A stretch of DNA of 64,000 nucleotides from Microvirga massiliensis (GTDB taxonomy: Bacteria; Pseudomonadota; Alphaproteobacteria; Rhizobiales; Beijerinckiaceae), in contig NZ_LN811351.1 in the NCBI RefSeq assembly GCF_001006805.1, forward strand, positions 633,766-697,765, given 5' to 3'. Position 1 is the first letter of the stretch. Each line of letters begins with the position of its first letter. The notes under the pieces were generated by a model. The model made no database searches, was not told the DNA's origin, and was given only the letters and a program-made list of their open reading frames with translations. Shown here piece by piece: positions 25,764-35,429 of the stretch. Position numbers and translations under genes: made by a program.

Positions 25764-26333
25764 GTGTCCGTGCAGTCTCGCCTCCGCTTCGCTACCGCGC
25801 GGGAAGTCTTCGACTCCTTCCCCTCCGCCACTGACGACATCAAGGCCGAGCCGACGGACCAGTCGCCGCTCGTCTTTGCCCGTGCTCTCGCCGATGGACC
25901 CACGCCCGAAGACGCGATCGGCTTCTGTGCCTATCTGCTGCCGCGGCGTGAGGCCGTGTGGTGGGCGTGCCAGTGCCTCCGGTCATTGAGTTCCGCTTTG
26001 ACACCGGCCGAGATGACGTTCATCGAGACGGCAGAAGCCTGGGTGCGTGAGCCCGACGATCACCGGCGTCGGGCTGCCGTGAATGTCGGGCTCGCAGGCA
26101 ACCGCAATGGAGCGGCAACCTGGGTCGCCTTGGCGGCCGGGTGGTCGGGTGGCACAATGATGGCCGGTGAGAACGCGGTTCCGTGTCCTCCGCACTTGAC
26201 CGCGAAAGCCGTTCGTGTGGCGGTGTTGACGGGCTTGGCCCGCATTTCCGCCGGGGATCGGGCGGGCCGGATCCGCGCTTGCCTCGAAGGAGCCGTCCGC
26301 CTCTTGGCTGGCCCGTCGGGAAGCGCTGGCTGA
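25764..26333 (+). CDS. DUF6931-like T6SS-associated protein
   Basis: 189 residues, GTG start two bases after the vgrG stop. Ala/Trp-rich and helical: REAVWWACQCLRSL (about 53-66), then FIETAEAWVREPDDHRRRAA and a tail of helices. The pattern of a vgrG-adjacent soluble protein with WWACQC and AEAWVREP matches the DUF6931 family often seen next to vgrG and tagH. The function is unknown; a role as VgrG chaperone or effector-loading adaptor is plausible from position only. Confidence 0.65.
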   Translation: MSVQSRLRFATAREVFDSFPSATDDIKAEPTDQSPLVFARALADGPTPEDAIGFCAYLLPRREAVWWACQCLRSLSSALTPAEMTFIETAEAWVREPDDHRRRAAVNVGLAGNRNGAATWVALAAGWSGGTMMAGENAVPCPPHLTAKAVRVAVLTGLARISAGDRAGRIRACLEGAVRLLAGPSGSAG

Positions 26334-26371
26334 ACGCCCGCGCCCCGAACGAACCGAGGAGAATGCTCGAG

Positions 26372-27781
26372 ATGGCTCTGCGTCTCTCGATCGAAAACGA
26401 AACGAGTTTGCCGGATGGCGGTCCACTGAGCGTTTCCGTTTCGGGCAAGCGCGGGCTCGACATCGGTCGCGACCAATATCTCGACTGGACGTTGCCAGAT
26501 CCCTCTAGAACGATTTCAGGCAAGCATTGCGAGATCCGTTTCCATGATGGGGGCTACTGGATTCACGATGTGTCCACCAACGGCACATTCCTGAACGGGA
26601 GCGACCGGCGCCTCCCTGCGCCCCATCGCCTGCGCCATGGCGACCGCCTCGAGATCGGGCATTACATCATCGCAGTGGCCCTGGATGGTGAGGAGGCGCA
26701 GGAAGACGTCGATCGCTCTGCGCCCGTAGCGTCCGGGTTCGGGAGTTCCGACCTGTGGAGCCCGGCAGGCGATGCCGCTCCCCCGCTGCCCCGTCGAGAC
26801 CTTCAGCCGGCGCGCGAGACCAAGCCTGTCCGCCCGGATTTCCTGGACTGGGCCGTCGACACTCCAACTTCATCCTTCGACCACGCTCCCCTTCCGCCTC
26901 TTCCTGCAGAATCGCGACACGAAGACGAGATGGACTGGGCGCGCGCTCCCGCGCCAATTCCGGTTCAACCGCCGCCGGTGACGCCCGTCCCGACACCACG
27001 CCGTCCAGGCGCCTCTGCGCCGTCGGGACCGGATCCGTGGAGCAACGTGGGTCCGCACGACGAGTCGCGCCAAGACATAACTCCAGTCGAGTTTCCTCCT
27101 CCCTGGTCCGAGCCCCCGCCGCGCCCCGACACCGCTCCTCCCGCAGAGCCAGTGGCGCCCATGCCGCCTCCCGCAACCGGTGGACCGTCAGGCGGAGATA
27201 TGGCCGTCATTCGGGCTTTCGCGCGGGGAGCGGGAATTCCGGAGGAAGTCGTCGCGTGGCGAAATGGCGAAGAGCTGGCCGAACTTCTCGGCACGCTGAT
27301 GCGCGTCATCGCCGAAGATCTGAAGCAGCTGCTGATGGCCCGCGCTGAGTCGAAGCGCCTGGCGCGCAGCACCAACCAGACGATGGTGCAGGCCGTCGAC
27401 AACAATCCGCTGAAGTTTTCGCCGACGCCGGAAGATGCGCTCCGGCTGATGTTCGGCAAGCCGACCAGCGGCTATCTGGATGCCCGGCGGACGCTCGAGC
27501 AGAGCTTCAAGGATCTCAAGATCCACCAGGTCAAGACGTATGCTGCCATGCAGCACGCGCTGCGGATGCTCGTCGAGGACCTGGATCCACAGGCAATCGC
27601 CGAAAGCACGGAGGCCGACAAAGGTCTCGCCGCTATCGTGGGATCCCGCAAGGCGAAGATGTGGGATGTGTTCGCGGCACGATGGCAGGCGAAGACAGCA
27701 CCGCACGAGGACGGGCTCGTCGACGCCTTCATGCTCTATTTCGCCGAGTGCTATGACCGAAGCGGCGGCAAGCCTCGCTGA
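26372..27781 (+). CDS. tagH: T6SS forkhead-associated protein TagH (Fha)
   Basis: 469 residues. The ATG at 26372 is preferred (AGGAG ten bases upstream); an ATG at 26363 sits too close to that site, and the frame open to 26183 overlaps the previous gene. The N-terminal FHA domain (about 25-95) has the phosphothreonine-binding pattern IGRDQ, SGKHCEI and TNGTFLNG. A long Pro-rich linker (about 115-265) leads to the T6SS-specific C-terminal domain (about 275-465: AFARGAGIP, NPLKFSPTPEDAL, LMFGKPTSGYLDARRTLEQS). Fha is the target of the PpkA/PppA kinase-phosphatase switch and recruits or activates the apparatus. Confidence 0.92.
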   Translation: MALRLSIENETSLPDGGPLSVSVSGKRGLDIGRDQYLDWTLPDPSRTISGKHCEIRFHDGGYWIHDVSTNGTFLNGSDRRLPAPHRLRHGDRLEIGHYIIAVALDGEEAQEDVDRSAPVASGFGSSDLWSPAGDAAPPLPRRDLQPARETKPVRPDFLDWAVDTPTSSFDHAPLPPLPAESRHEDEMDWARAPAPIPVQPPPVTPVPTPRRPGASAPSGPDPWSNVGPHDESRQDITPVEFPPPWSEPPPRPDTAPPAEPVAPMPPPATGGPSGGDMAVIRAFARGAGIPEEVVAWRNGEELAELLGTLMRVIAEDLKQLLMARAESKRLARSTNQTMVQAVDNNPLKFSPTPEDALRLMFGKPTSGYLDARRTLEQSFKDLKIHQVKTYAAMQHALRMLVEDLDPQAIAESTEADKGLAAIVGSRKAKMWDVFAARWQAKTAPHEDGLVDAFMLYFAECYDRSGGKPR

Positions 27782-27893
27782 GTCCGGGAATGCCGTTCAG
27801 CCAGGATCCTGGGCGCTTCGTGTCGTCTGTGAGGAGCCTGCAGCACGCTGATTGGGCGTGAGGTTTTGCCTGATGTTGTCCACACGCCTTCAC

Positions 27894-27971
27894 CATCACT
27901 GCGAACGGAGTGAACCAATCCAGCAGCGTATCCGTCGAAGGGTAGATTGCTTCACTTCGTTCGCAATGACG
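27894..27971 (+). repeat. Palindromic repeat, copy 3
   Basis: CATCACTGCGAACGGAGTGA at the left end and TTCGTTCGCAATGACG at the right end, with internal ATCCGTCGAAGGGTAGATTG. It is the same family and orientation as 41532-41611. Confidence 0.75.
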
Positions 27972-28079
27972 GAGGTGCGGAAGGTAGGGCAGTGCATCAC
28001 GTCCGCGGCTCGCAAGGACGGCGGTGGGTCCGGCGCTACTCCGGTTCCGAGTGTGCTCCTCGCGCCCTCACACCCTCAT

Positions 28080-28155
28080 CGTCATTGCGAACGCAGTGAA
28101 GCAATCCAGGCCACCGCCTCAGGACGGATTGCCTCGCCTGCGGCTTGCAAGGACG
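28080..28155 (+). repeat. Palindromic repeat, copy 4
   Basis: Left end CGTCATTGCGAACGCAGTGA is identical to the 41532 copy. The right end GCCTGCGGCTTGCAAGGACG is diverged, and the internal segment differs (CCACCGCCTCAGGACGG), so this is a subfamily variant. Confidence 0.75.
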
Positions 28156-28365
28156 AGGTAGCAGCGAGACGGGCTAGATGGCTGCGGTTCCCAATAACAA
28201 GATGTGCCGCAACGTAATCTGCTGCCTCCGGCTCGCATGAATAGAGGCAGCACTGCAGCAAATCTTACCCGATCCTGCATCGCTCGCAGAGCCAGTACTT
28301 ATATGTCACTGGCTATCGCGCTCTTGTCGGGCGACAGAAATGCGTCGGGTCGAGCACGACCTCCC

Positions 28366-28863
28366 TCAACCAATGATCACGGTCGTGCAGCCCATGATGA
28401 TCTTGTTCGGCGGCCCCACTGCCTCGACGACCGTGTCTCCGACTCGACAGGCGGGGAGGTTGTTGATGAAAACCGTCGTAGAGCCGTCGACAACCACGCC
28501 AGGGCCGTGCGGCGGGATCGGGAGGGGCGTGGCGCAGACGTGAATGTCGGCGCCACCGGCGGCTCCCGAAATCATTGACCCCATCGATGCCGCTGCACTC
28601 GCCTTTGTGGCTTCCTCGGCAGCTTTTGCTGCAGGAGCACCGGGAGTGCCGGCTGCCGCCAGGGTGGCTGCTTCGGCGGTCTTGATCGCGGCGTCGGAAG
28701 CCTGCTTTGCGGATTGGATCGCCGCCGCTGCTGCTGCGCCGACACCCCGCCATGCCGGCAGCTTTCCGATAAACACGTTATGGCTGCCGGGGCCCGGCTG
28801 AAGAATACCTGGAAGAGGGTGGACGACCCTGTCGGTAACTCGCGCAGCGGGACCTTTGGGCAT
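28366..28863 (-). CDS. PAAR-domain T6SS spike tip protein
   Basis: 165 residues starting MPKGPAARVTDRVVHPLPG, the PAAR signature region. An Ala-rich helical insertion (about 42-100) interrupts the small beta-cone, which resumes with HVCATPLPIPPHGPGVV and ends VGPPNKIIMGCTTVIIG. PAAR proteins cap the VgrG trimer and sharpen the spike. It has no C-terminal toxin extension. It is transcribed away from tssK and separated from vgrG, unlike the common vgrG-PAAR arrangement. Confidence 0.85.
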   Translation of the reverse strand: MPKGPAARVTDRVVHPLPGILQPGPGSHNVFIGKLPAWRGVGAAAAAAIQSAKQASDAAIKTAEAATLAAAGTPGAPAAKAAEEATKASAAASMGSMISGAAGGADIHVCATPLPIPPHGPGVVVDGSTTVFINNLPACRVGDTVVEAVGPPNKIIMGCTTVIIG

Positions 28864-29049
28864 GCCTGTCCTGGCTCCTGAGCGCTATTGTGGAGCGCGC
28901 CGGTCCCATATGCACGGAGATCGGCGTGCTGTCATGTGATGAATGTTACACGTCAATTTCCGGCCTCTTTACCTCGGAGGGCGCATCTGCTGAATTCGAA
29001 CCTCAGAGGGAGGGCCCTCGAAGCGCAAAGGCTGGCGGGCCTCAGAGAA

Positions 29050-30387
29050 ATGTCCTGGCATAGCAAGCTCGTGTGGTCGGAAGGCCTCTTCCTGAGGCCG
29101 CATCACCTCCAGCAGAGCGATCGATATCTCGAGAACCTCATCGAGAGCCGCGTTCGGCACATAACGCCTTACCCGTGGGGCTTCTCCACGCTCGAGATCG
29201 ACCGCGATCTCGCGCAACAGAGCAAGTTCGGCCTCCGGCGGGCAAGCGGGGTCATGCCGGACGGCACCCCGTTCGATCTTCCTGCGCACAGTCCGCTGCC
29301 GCCGCCGGTCGAGGTGCCGGAGAGCGCGGCCGGGCATCTCGCCTGGCTTCTTTTGCCGATCGCCGCACCCAATACCCGAGAGGTCGACGATGCCATCGTC
29401 GACAGCGCAAGCCGCTACGTGCCGGCAACCGAGATGCTCATCGACTCGACCTCGCCGCTCAGGATCGAGGAAGAGATCGACATCGCGCATCCGCGTCTCT
29501 CATTCGAGGTCCGCAAAACGCCTAAGCCCGGCTATGTCGGTCTCGCTGCAGCCCGGATTCTCGAAATCCGCGATCGGACGATCGTCTTCGACGAGAAGTT
29601 CGCGCCACCGGTGCTGACCTGCTCCGCTCATCCGGTCATTGACGGCTGGACGGATCGCGTGATCGGGTGGATGGACAACAAGGTCGAGGAGCTCGCACGC
29701 TATGCTGCCGATCCGACGGCCGGCGGCGGACTTCAGAGCGCCGACTATTTCATCCTGCAACTGCTCAACCGGCACGTCCCGGTCCTGAAGCATTTCCGCC
29801 AGTCGCGCTACGTTCATCCGGAGCGTCTCTTCGAGGAGTTCCTGCGGATTGCCGGCGAGCTCGCGACCTTCGCGACCCCGGAGCGCCGCGCACGAACCTA
29901 CCCGGCTTACGATCACGACAACCTCGAAGAGGTTTTTATGCCGGTGATCCGGGACATTCAGGATTTCCTGAGCGCACAGACGGGACGGCGCGCGATCCGG
30001 CTCGAGATCATCGAGCGGGCGCCCAACGCATTCGTCTCGACGATCCGCGATCGTACCCTGTTCCGCAATGCGACGCTCGTGCTCGAGGTGGCTGCTCGGC
30101 GTCCGCTGACCGAGATACAGAGCCAGTTCCCGCATCTCTTCAAGGTCGGGCCCAATACGAAGATGAACGAGATCGTGCACGCCCATCTGCCGGGCGTGAA
30201 CCTCATCCATCTCCCCACACCGCCGCCTCAGATCCGCGCGATCACAGACCACGTCTATTTCTACCTGGACCGGACGTCCCCGCTCTGGCCCGAGTTCAGC
30301 ACGGCCAGTTCGGTCGGGATGCATTTCTCGGGCGATTGGCCAGAGTTGCAGCTCGAGTTCTGGGCGGTCCTGGAGGGGCGGCGATGA
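29050..30387 (+). CDS. tssK: T6SS baseplate-membrane linker TssK
   Basis: 445 residues, the usual TssK length, when started at the ATG at 29050 (MSWHSKLVWSEGLFLRPHHL). The open frame back to 28888 gives an unrelated leader. LRPHHLQQSDRYLE, the central YDHDNLEEVF and a C-terminal SGDWPELQLEFWAVLE match TssK (ImpJ/VasE). It forms trimers that join the baseplate wedges to the cytoplasmic parts of TssL and TssM. It overlaps tssL by four bases (ATGA). Confidence 0.93.
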   Translation: MSWHSKLVWSEGLFLRPHHLQQSDRYLENLIESRVRHITPYPWGFSTLEIDRDLAQQSKFGLRRASGVMPDGTPFDLPAHSPLPPPVEVPESAAGHLAWLLLPIAAPNTREVDDAIVDSASRYVPATEMLIDSTSPLRIEEEIDIAHPRLSFEVRKTPKPGYVGLAAARILEIRDRTIVFDEKFAPPVLTCSAHPVIDGWTDRVIGWMDNKVEELARYAADPTAGGGLQSADYFILQLLNRHVPVLKHFRQSRYVHPERLFEEFLRIAGELATFATPERRARTYPAYDHDNLEEVFMPVIRDIQDFLSAQTGRRAIRLEIIERAPNAFVSTIRDRTLFRNATLVLEVAARRPLTEIQSQFPHLFKVGPNTKMNEIVHAHLPGVNLIHLPTPPPQIRAITDHVYFYLDRTSPLWPEFSTASSVGMHFSGDWPELQLEFWAVLEGRR

Positions 30388-31805
30388 GCGGCAGCGGCTC
30401 TCCCTTCGATCCCTTCGGGCGCAACGAGCGGACGATTATTCGCCCCAACCCGGCCGGTCGACGGGCTGAATCGCGCCCGTCTGCATCCATGGCTCCGATG
30501 CCGCCATTGCCGGCTGCACCATCATCGCCCTCGCCGCAGCCGACGGGAGACGAGTGGGCGACGACGCCGGCTCCGATGCCGCCGCCCGTCGCCGTAGAGC
30601 CGATGGAACGCCAGCGGGCGGTCATCCTTCGGCGTGAGGAACTCATCACCCCGAACGAGAACCCGGTGATGCGAGCAGCGGGCCCGCTCCTGCTTCTGCT
30701 CGGACGATTACGGGTCGCGCTCCTGCGGGCCCCGTTCGCGCAGCTCATGGAGCAGGTTGCCGACGCGATCCAGGAATTCGAACGTGAGGTGCGCGGCGTC
30801 GGCCTTTCATCCGAACAGGCCCGGACCGCGAAATATGTGCTGTGCGCGACGGCGGACGATATCGTCCAGAACATTCCAAGCGAAGATCGCCAGCTCTGGA
30901 CGCAATACAGCATGCTCAGCCGATTTTTCGGAGAGCGGATCGGAGGCGTCCGCTTCTTCGAGGAGCTCGAGCGCGCGAAGCTCGATCCGAACACGAACTA
31001 TTCTCTGCTCGAACTCCAGCATGCCTGTCTGGCCCTCGGCTTCCAGGGTATTCACCGTACCTCAGCAGGAGGCCAAGCGACCCTGCAGCAGATCCAGCGG
31101 AGCCTCTACGAGACCTTGCGTCGGGTAAAGCGGGCCAACCCCGAACTGTCGCCTCGCTGGCAGGGTCAGGCCATAGCGGTTGCAACGGCTCGGTCCCAGG
31201 TCCCCGTCTGGGCCGTGGGATCCTTTGTCGGCGTCGTCCTGCTCGGAGTCTACCTCTTGCTGCGGACCTTGCTCGGCGGCGACAGCGAAGCAGTCGCGGC
31301 CTCCCTGGTGGCCGTGCATCCCACGAACGAAATCGCCATTCAGCGCAGGGTCTTCCAGGCGCCGCCTCCGCCTCGTCCAGCGCCTCAGACCAGCCGCATC
31401 CGCGCTGCGCTCGGGCCGCCCCTGGAGATCGAAGAGAAGGGCAATCTCGTCATCATTCGGATGTCCAATCTTGCTCTCTTTGCACCCGCGAGTGCGACGG
31501 TGCGCGACGAGTTTGCACCGCTGATCACCAAGATCGCATCGGTCATCGAGAAGGAGCCGGGAACCGTGAAAGTGGTCGGCCATACTGACAGCGCGCCGAT
31601 CCGCAGCGTGCGTTTCCCGTCGAACTTTCATCTCTCCGTCGAGCGCGCCAAAGCCGTTGCGGCCTTGCTCAAGCAGCAGCTTTCCAAGCCGGAGCGCGTG
31701 GAGACGGAAGGGAAGGGCGCCGATGTTCCGATCGCCACGAATGCGACGCCCGAGGGGCGAGCGAAAAATCGTCGTGTCGAGATTCTCGTTCAGCGCAGCA
31801 ACTGA
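30384..31805 (+). CDS. tssL: T6SS membrane subunit TssL with C-terminal OmpA domain
   Basis: 473 residues; the ATG overlaps the tssK stop. The Pro-rich N-terminal tail (1-90) precedes the cytoplasmic DotU/IcmH helical domain (about 90-260: NPVMRAAGPLLLLLGRL, YVLCATADDIV). One transmembrane helix follows (about 273-296). The periplasmic part ends in an OmpA-like peptidoglycan-binding domain (about 365-470: VVGHTDSAPIRS, LSVERAKAVAALL, GRAKNRRVEI). TssL sits with TssM in the inner membrane and contacts TssK. The fused OmpA domain lets this form bind the wall directly. Confidence 0.95.
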   Translation: MSGSGSPFDPFGRNERTIIRPNPAGRRAESRPSASMAPMPPLPAAPSSPSPQPTGDEWATTPAPMPPPVAVEPMERQRAVILRREELITPNENPVMRAAGPLLLLLGRLRVALLRAPFAQLMEQVADAIQEFEREVRGVGLSSEQARTAKYVLCATADDIVQNIPSEDRQLWTQYSMLSRFFGERIGGVRFFEELERAKLDPNTNYSLLELQHACLALGFQGIHRTSAGGQATLQQIQRSLYETLRRVKRANPELSPRWQGQAIAVATARSQVPVWAVGSFVGVVLLGVYLLLRTLLGGDSEAVAASLVAVHPTNEIAIQRRVFQAPPPPRPAPQTSRIRAALGPPLEIEEKGNLVIIRMSNLALFAPASATVRDEFAPLITKIASVIEKEPGTVKVVGHTDSAPIRSVRFPSNFHLSVERAKAVAALLKQQLSKPERVETEGKGADVPIATNATPEGRAKNRRVEILVQRSN

Positions 31806-31823
31806 TCGGGTGGGTCAAGACGT

Positions 31824-34800
31824 ATGAATACGATGGCATGGATTCGGATCGCCGCCATCCTCGTCGGGGTATTGGCCCTGGCGGTTCTAATCTGGTTTGC
31901 GGGCCCGCTTGTTGCAATTGGCGAGGTTCGGCCGTTCGATGAGGTCTGGCCACGGCTCGCTCTGATTGTCCTTGTCCTCGTCATCGCCACGATTGCGATT
32001 GCGCTCGACATCCACAAGCGCCGGAAGGCCAGTGCTGCGCTCGAGCAAGCCATTACGACGGCTGACGAGCCGGAAGGCGACGCACGGGTTCTTCAGGATA
32101 CCATGAAGGACGCCCTCGCGACGCTTCGCTCTGCGAAGGGTCGTAAGGGCGATTATCTCTACGATCTTCCCTGGTACGTCATCATTGGTCCGCCGGGCGC
32201 GGGCAAGACCACGGCCCTCGTGAATTCGGGGCTCAAGTTCCCGCTGGCGCGCGGTGGCACCCCGGAAGCGGTCGCAGGTGTCGGAGGAACACGATATTGC
32301 GACTGGTGGTTCACGGAAGATGCGGTTCTGATCGATACCGCTGGGCGATACACGACCCAGGATTCCGACCCGAAGGGTGATCGCAAGAGCTGGCTCGCAT
32401 TTCTCGATCTCCTCAAGACCAATCGTCCGAAGCAGCCCATCAACGGGGTCCTGGTGGCGATCAGCGTCGAGGATCTCCTGACGGCGGGAGCGGAAGAGGT
32501 GAACGCGCACGCCGCGGCGGTGCGCAAGCGCCTCGCCGAGCTGCACGAGCATCTCAAGATCGACTTCCCGGTCTACGCGCTCTTCACGAAGGCGGATCTC
32601 GTCGCGGGCTTTCGCGAATCCTTCGAAAACCTCACCGAAGCCGAGCGCCAGATGGTCTGGGGGCACACCTTCCAGACCTCCGACCGAACCCGCAATATGA
32701 TCGGAGAAGTGCCTTCCGAATACGATGCGCTGGTCTCACGGCTCAACGAACAACTGCCGGACCGCCTGCAGGACGAGCCGACTCCGGCGGCGCGCGTCGT
32801 GCTGTTCGGTTTCCCAAGCCAGATGGCCGCTCTGAAGCGGCCGGTGATCGAATTTCTGAACAGGGTCTTCGAACCCACCCGCTATCATGCCAATGCCACG
32901 CTGCGCGGTTTCTACCTCACCTCCGGTACGCAGCAGGGGACGCCGATCGACCAGCTCATTGGGACTCTGGCCAGGAATTTCGGCGCCGAAGAGGTGCCGA
33001 ACATAGCCTATTCCGGCCGAGGAAAGAGCTTCTTCCTGACCGATCTTCTTCGGAAGGTCGTCATCGGCGAAGCCGGCTGGGTGTCCAACAACCGGACGGC
33101 CGTGCGGCACGCCACGATGGCGAAGGTGGCCGCCTTCGCGGGCCTCGGAGCCCTGACGGCGCTGGCCCTGGCGCTCTGGTGGATCAGTTTCGGTCGCAAC
33201 CGCGAGCTGATCGCCTCGACCGATAATTCCGTTACGGAATACCGCACCATTGCAGGCCCGCTGCTGCGCGAAACCACCGTGTCGGATCGCAGCTTCGGCA
33301 AGGTCCTGCCGCTCTTGCACAAGCTGCGGCACATGCCGACCGGATACGCCTCCCGCAGCGAGCCCGAGCCGGTCGCGAACACGTTCGGGTTGAGTCAGCG
33401 GGACCGCCTGCAATCCGCAGCGGAGACAGCCTATCAGGTGGCGCTCGAGCGCATGTTCCGGTCGCGGCTCATTTACCGACTGGAAGAGCAACTCGAAGCC
33501 AACATCAACAATCCGGGATTCGTCTACGAGGCGCTCAAGGTCTACCTGATGGTTGGCGGACAGGCACCGGTCGATCGGGACTTCGTCGTGGCCTGGATGC
33601 GCAGCGATTGGGCGGACAACCTGTTCCCGGGGGCCGCCAACGTCAAAGGCCGGGAGGCACTGGAGGAGCATCTCCTCGCGATGCTCGATCTCGACGAGGG
33701 CCGCGAGCCGTCCTTCCAATTGAACCAGGCCTTGATCGAGGACTGCCAGCGGACGCTCGCGCGGATGAGCGTTGCCGAACGCGCCTACGAGCTGCTGAAG
33801 TCGCAGGCCCGTATCAGCCAGCGGGACTGGGTGGTCGCATTCCGCGCCGGGCCGGATGCGAGCCTCGTTCTGGAAGGCGCCTCGGGCGAGGATCTCGAGT
33901 CGATCCGGGTTCCGTTCTTCTACACGTATGATGGGTTCCACACGGCATTCATGGATCGGCTCGAGAGCATCAGCGAGCGGGTCGAGAAGGAACGCTGGGT
34001 CCTCGGCAGCGCCGGCCAGCAATCGGCGGTCGAGTCTCAATATTCGGCGTTGTACCAGGATCTGCTTCGCCTCTATACGCGCGATTTCACCGCCGCATGG
34101 CAGCAGGCGCTGAAGAAGCTGAAGCTCCGGCCGCTGACGGCCGACAAGCCACGATACGTCGCTCTGAGCGCCGCTTCGGCGGCGACGTCGCCCATTCGGC
34201 AGCTGATCGAATCGATTCGCGATGAGACGCAATTGACCCGCGAGCGCCCGAAGGCCGCGCCCGGTACCGCCGAACAGGCAAGGGCTGCCGCACAAGGTGC
34301 CGCCACCCAGGCAGCAGGACGTATCGCGCAATCCATTGCCGCACAGGCAAAGCTGGCCATCCCGGCCGGCCTCGGAGCCCCAGCGCAAGGCCTCGTTGGG
34401 ACTGGTTCCGGTGAGGCTCCGGGTGCAAATATCGAAGCTCTCTTCAAGGGTTTTCACGTTCTGCTCGAAGGCGACGGTGGTCGACGGCCGATCGACGCGC
34501 TTCTCAACACCCTGAGCGAGATCAACCAGAACCTCGCGATCGCGGTGACGAATCCACAGCAGGCCCCGGCGGCCAATGCGGCGCTTGTTCAGCACGTCGC
34601 CACGCTCCGGGCCACGGCTTCTCGCTTCCCTCCACCGTTCGATCAGATGATCCGGAATGTGGCCAACGACTTCGAGGGGGACGCATCGGGAGCGACCGTC
34701 GCCACGTTGCAGCAGGCCCTTGGCGATCAAGTCACTCGCGTCTGCCAACAGGTCGTCACCAATCGCTATCCCTTCGTGAAGGGAAGCGACCGCGAAGTCC

Positions 34801-35423
34801 CGCTGGCCGACTTCGCCCGGCTGTTCGCACCGGGCGGGATCATGGACAAGTTCTTCAAGCAACAACTGGAGCCCTATGTGGATCAGTCGCGGCTGCCCTG
34901 GACCTGGCGCGTGGACAGCCGGGTTGCACGGGGACTCTCGCCGGTGACGCTCCGCCAGTTCCAGCAGGCATCGGAGATCCGCGACGCCTTCTTCGCTACG
35001 GGAGGCAATCTCCCTTCTTTCACGATGGCCGTGACGCCTCTGACGCTGAGCGGCGATGCGGCGACGGCGCGGTTCGAGATCAATGGCTCCGCAGTCGTCA
35101 GCCAGCAGGGCGTGAATGCCCCGACGAATGTGAGCTGGCCGGGCGGCGGCGTGGCTCGCTCGGCCATCACGATCAACACTGGCGGGGGCGGAGGCTTCTT
35201 TGGCGGCGGCTTCTTCAGTCAGCCGTCGTCCGTTCAGAAGGACGGCACCTGGTCATTCTTCCGCCTCCTCGATTCGGGCTCGGTTCTGAAGAGGGGTGAC
35301 GGCCTCGTCGCGAGCTTCGTTGTCGGCGGACGTGAAGTATCCTACGAATTCAATGTCGGCTCTCTCATGAATCCGCTGGTGCTCCCGGCCCTTCGGGAAT
35401 TCCGTTGCCCGACCGGGATTTGA
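31824..35423 (+). CDS. tssM: T6SS membrane subunit TssM (IcmF)
   Basis: 1199 residues. Two N-terminal transmembrane helices (about 5-27 and 44-62) precede a cytoplasmic GTPase-like domain with an intact Walker A, GPPGAGKT (122-129), and a DTAGRY Walker B-like segment. A third membrane helix (about 432-453) leads to a long periplasmic region with the IcmF-related domain and the C-terminal beta domain (about 1040-1199). TssM spans from the inner membrane through the periplasm. The usual outer-membrane docking partner TssJ is not encoded here. It starts 18 bases after tssL. Confidence 0.95.
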   Translation: MNTMAWIRIAAILVGVLALAVLIWFAGPLVAIGEVRPFDEVWPRLALIVLVLVIATIAIALDIHKRRKASAALEQAITTADEPEGDARVLQDTMKDALATLRSAKGRKGDYLYDLPWYVIIGPPGAGKTTALVNSGLKFPLARGGTPEAVAGVGGTRYCDWWFTEDAVLIDTAGRYTTQDSDPKGDRKSWLAFLDLLKTNRPKQPINGVLVAISVEDLLTAGAEEVNAHAAAVRKRLAELHEHLKIDFPVYALFTKADLVAGFRESFENLTEAERQMVWGHTFQTSDRTRNMIGEVPSEYDALVSRLNEQLPDRLQDEPTPAARVVLFGFPSQMAALKRPVIEFLNRVFEPTRYHANATLRGFYLTSGTQQGTPIDQLIGTLARNFGAEEVPNIAYSGRGKSFFLTDLLRKVVIGEAGWVSNNRTAVRHATMAKVAAFAGLGALTALALALWWISFGRNRELIASTDNSVTEYRTIAGPLLRETTVSDRSFGKVLPLLHKLRHMPTGYASRSEPEPVANTFGLSQRDRLQSAAETAYQVALERMFRSRLIYRLEEQLEANINNPGFVYEALKVYLMVGGQAPVDRDFVVAWMRSDWADNLFPGAANVKGREALEEHLLAMLDLDEGREPSFQLNQALIEDCQRTLARMSVAERAYELLKSQARISQRDWVVAFRAGPDASLVLEGASGEDLESIRVPFFYTYDGFHTAFMDRLESISERVEKERWVLGSAGQQSAVESQYSALYQDLLRLYTRDFTAAWQQALKKLKLRPLTADKPRYVALSAASAATSPIRQLIESIRDETQLTRERPKAAPGTAEQARAAAQGAATQAAGRIAQSIAAQAKLAIPAGLGAPAQGLVGTGSGEAPGANIEALFKGFHVLLEGDGGRRPIDALLNTLSEINQNLAIAVTNPQQAPAANAALVQHVATLRATASRFPPPFDQMIRNVANDFEGDASGATVATLQQALGDQVTRVCQQVVTNRYPFVKGSDREVPLADFARLFAPGGIMDKFFKQQLEPYVDQSRLPWTWRVDSRVARGLSPVTLRQFQQASEIRDAFFATGGNLPSFTMAVTPLTLSGDAATARFEINGSAVVSQQGVNAPTNVSWPGGGVARSAITINTGGGGGFFGGGFFSQPSSVQKDGTWSFFRLLDSGSVLKRGDGLVASFVVGGREVSYEFNVGSLMNPLVLPALREFRCPTGI

Positions 35424-35429
35424 TCCGGG

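Larger units (their letters stand above)
27782..28365. other. Intergenic region with two palindromic repeats
   Basis: This gap interrupts the T6SS locus between tagH and the PAAR gene (tail to tail). It carries two full repeat copies (27894-27971, 28080-28155) and half-element fragments such as GGCTCGCAAGGACGG near 28006. Short open frames here are repeat readings. No gene is supported. Confidence 0.6.

Noticed and set aside
27894..28155. CRISPR-like repeated units
   Set aside because: Only two unevenly spaced copies with internal symmetry and no regular spacers. They match the dispersed palindromic repeat found elsewhere.
32736..34865. 709-residue open frame opposite tssM
   Set aside because: It lies fully inside tssM on the other strand; long antisense frames are expected in GC-rich DNA. 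No family features.
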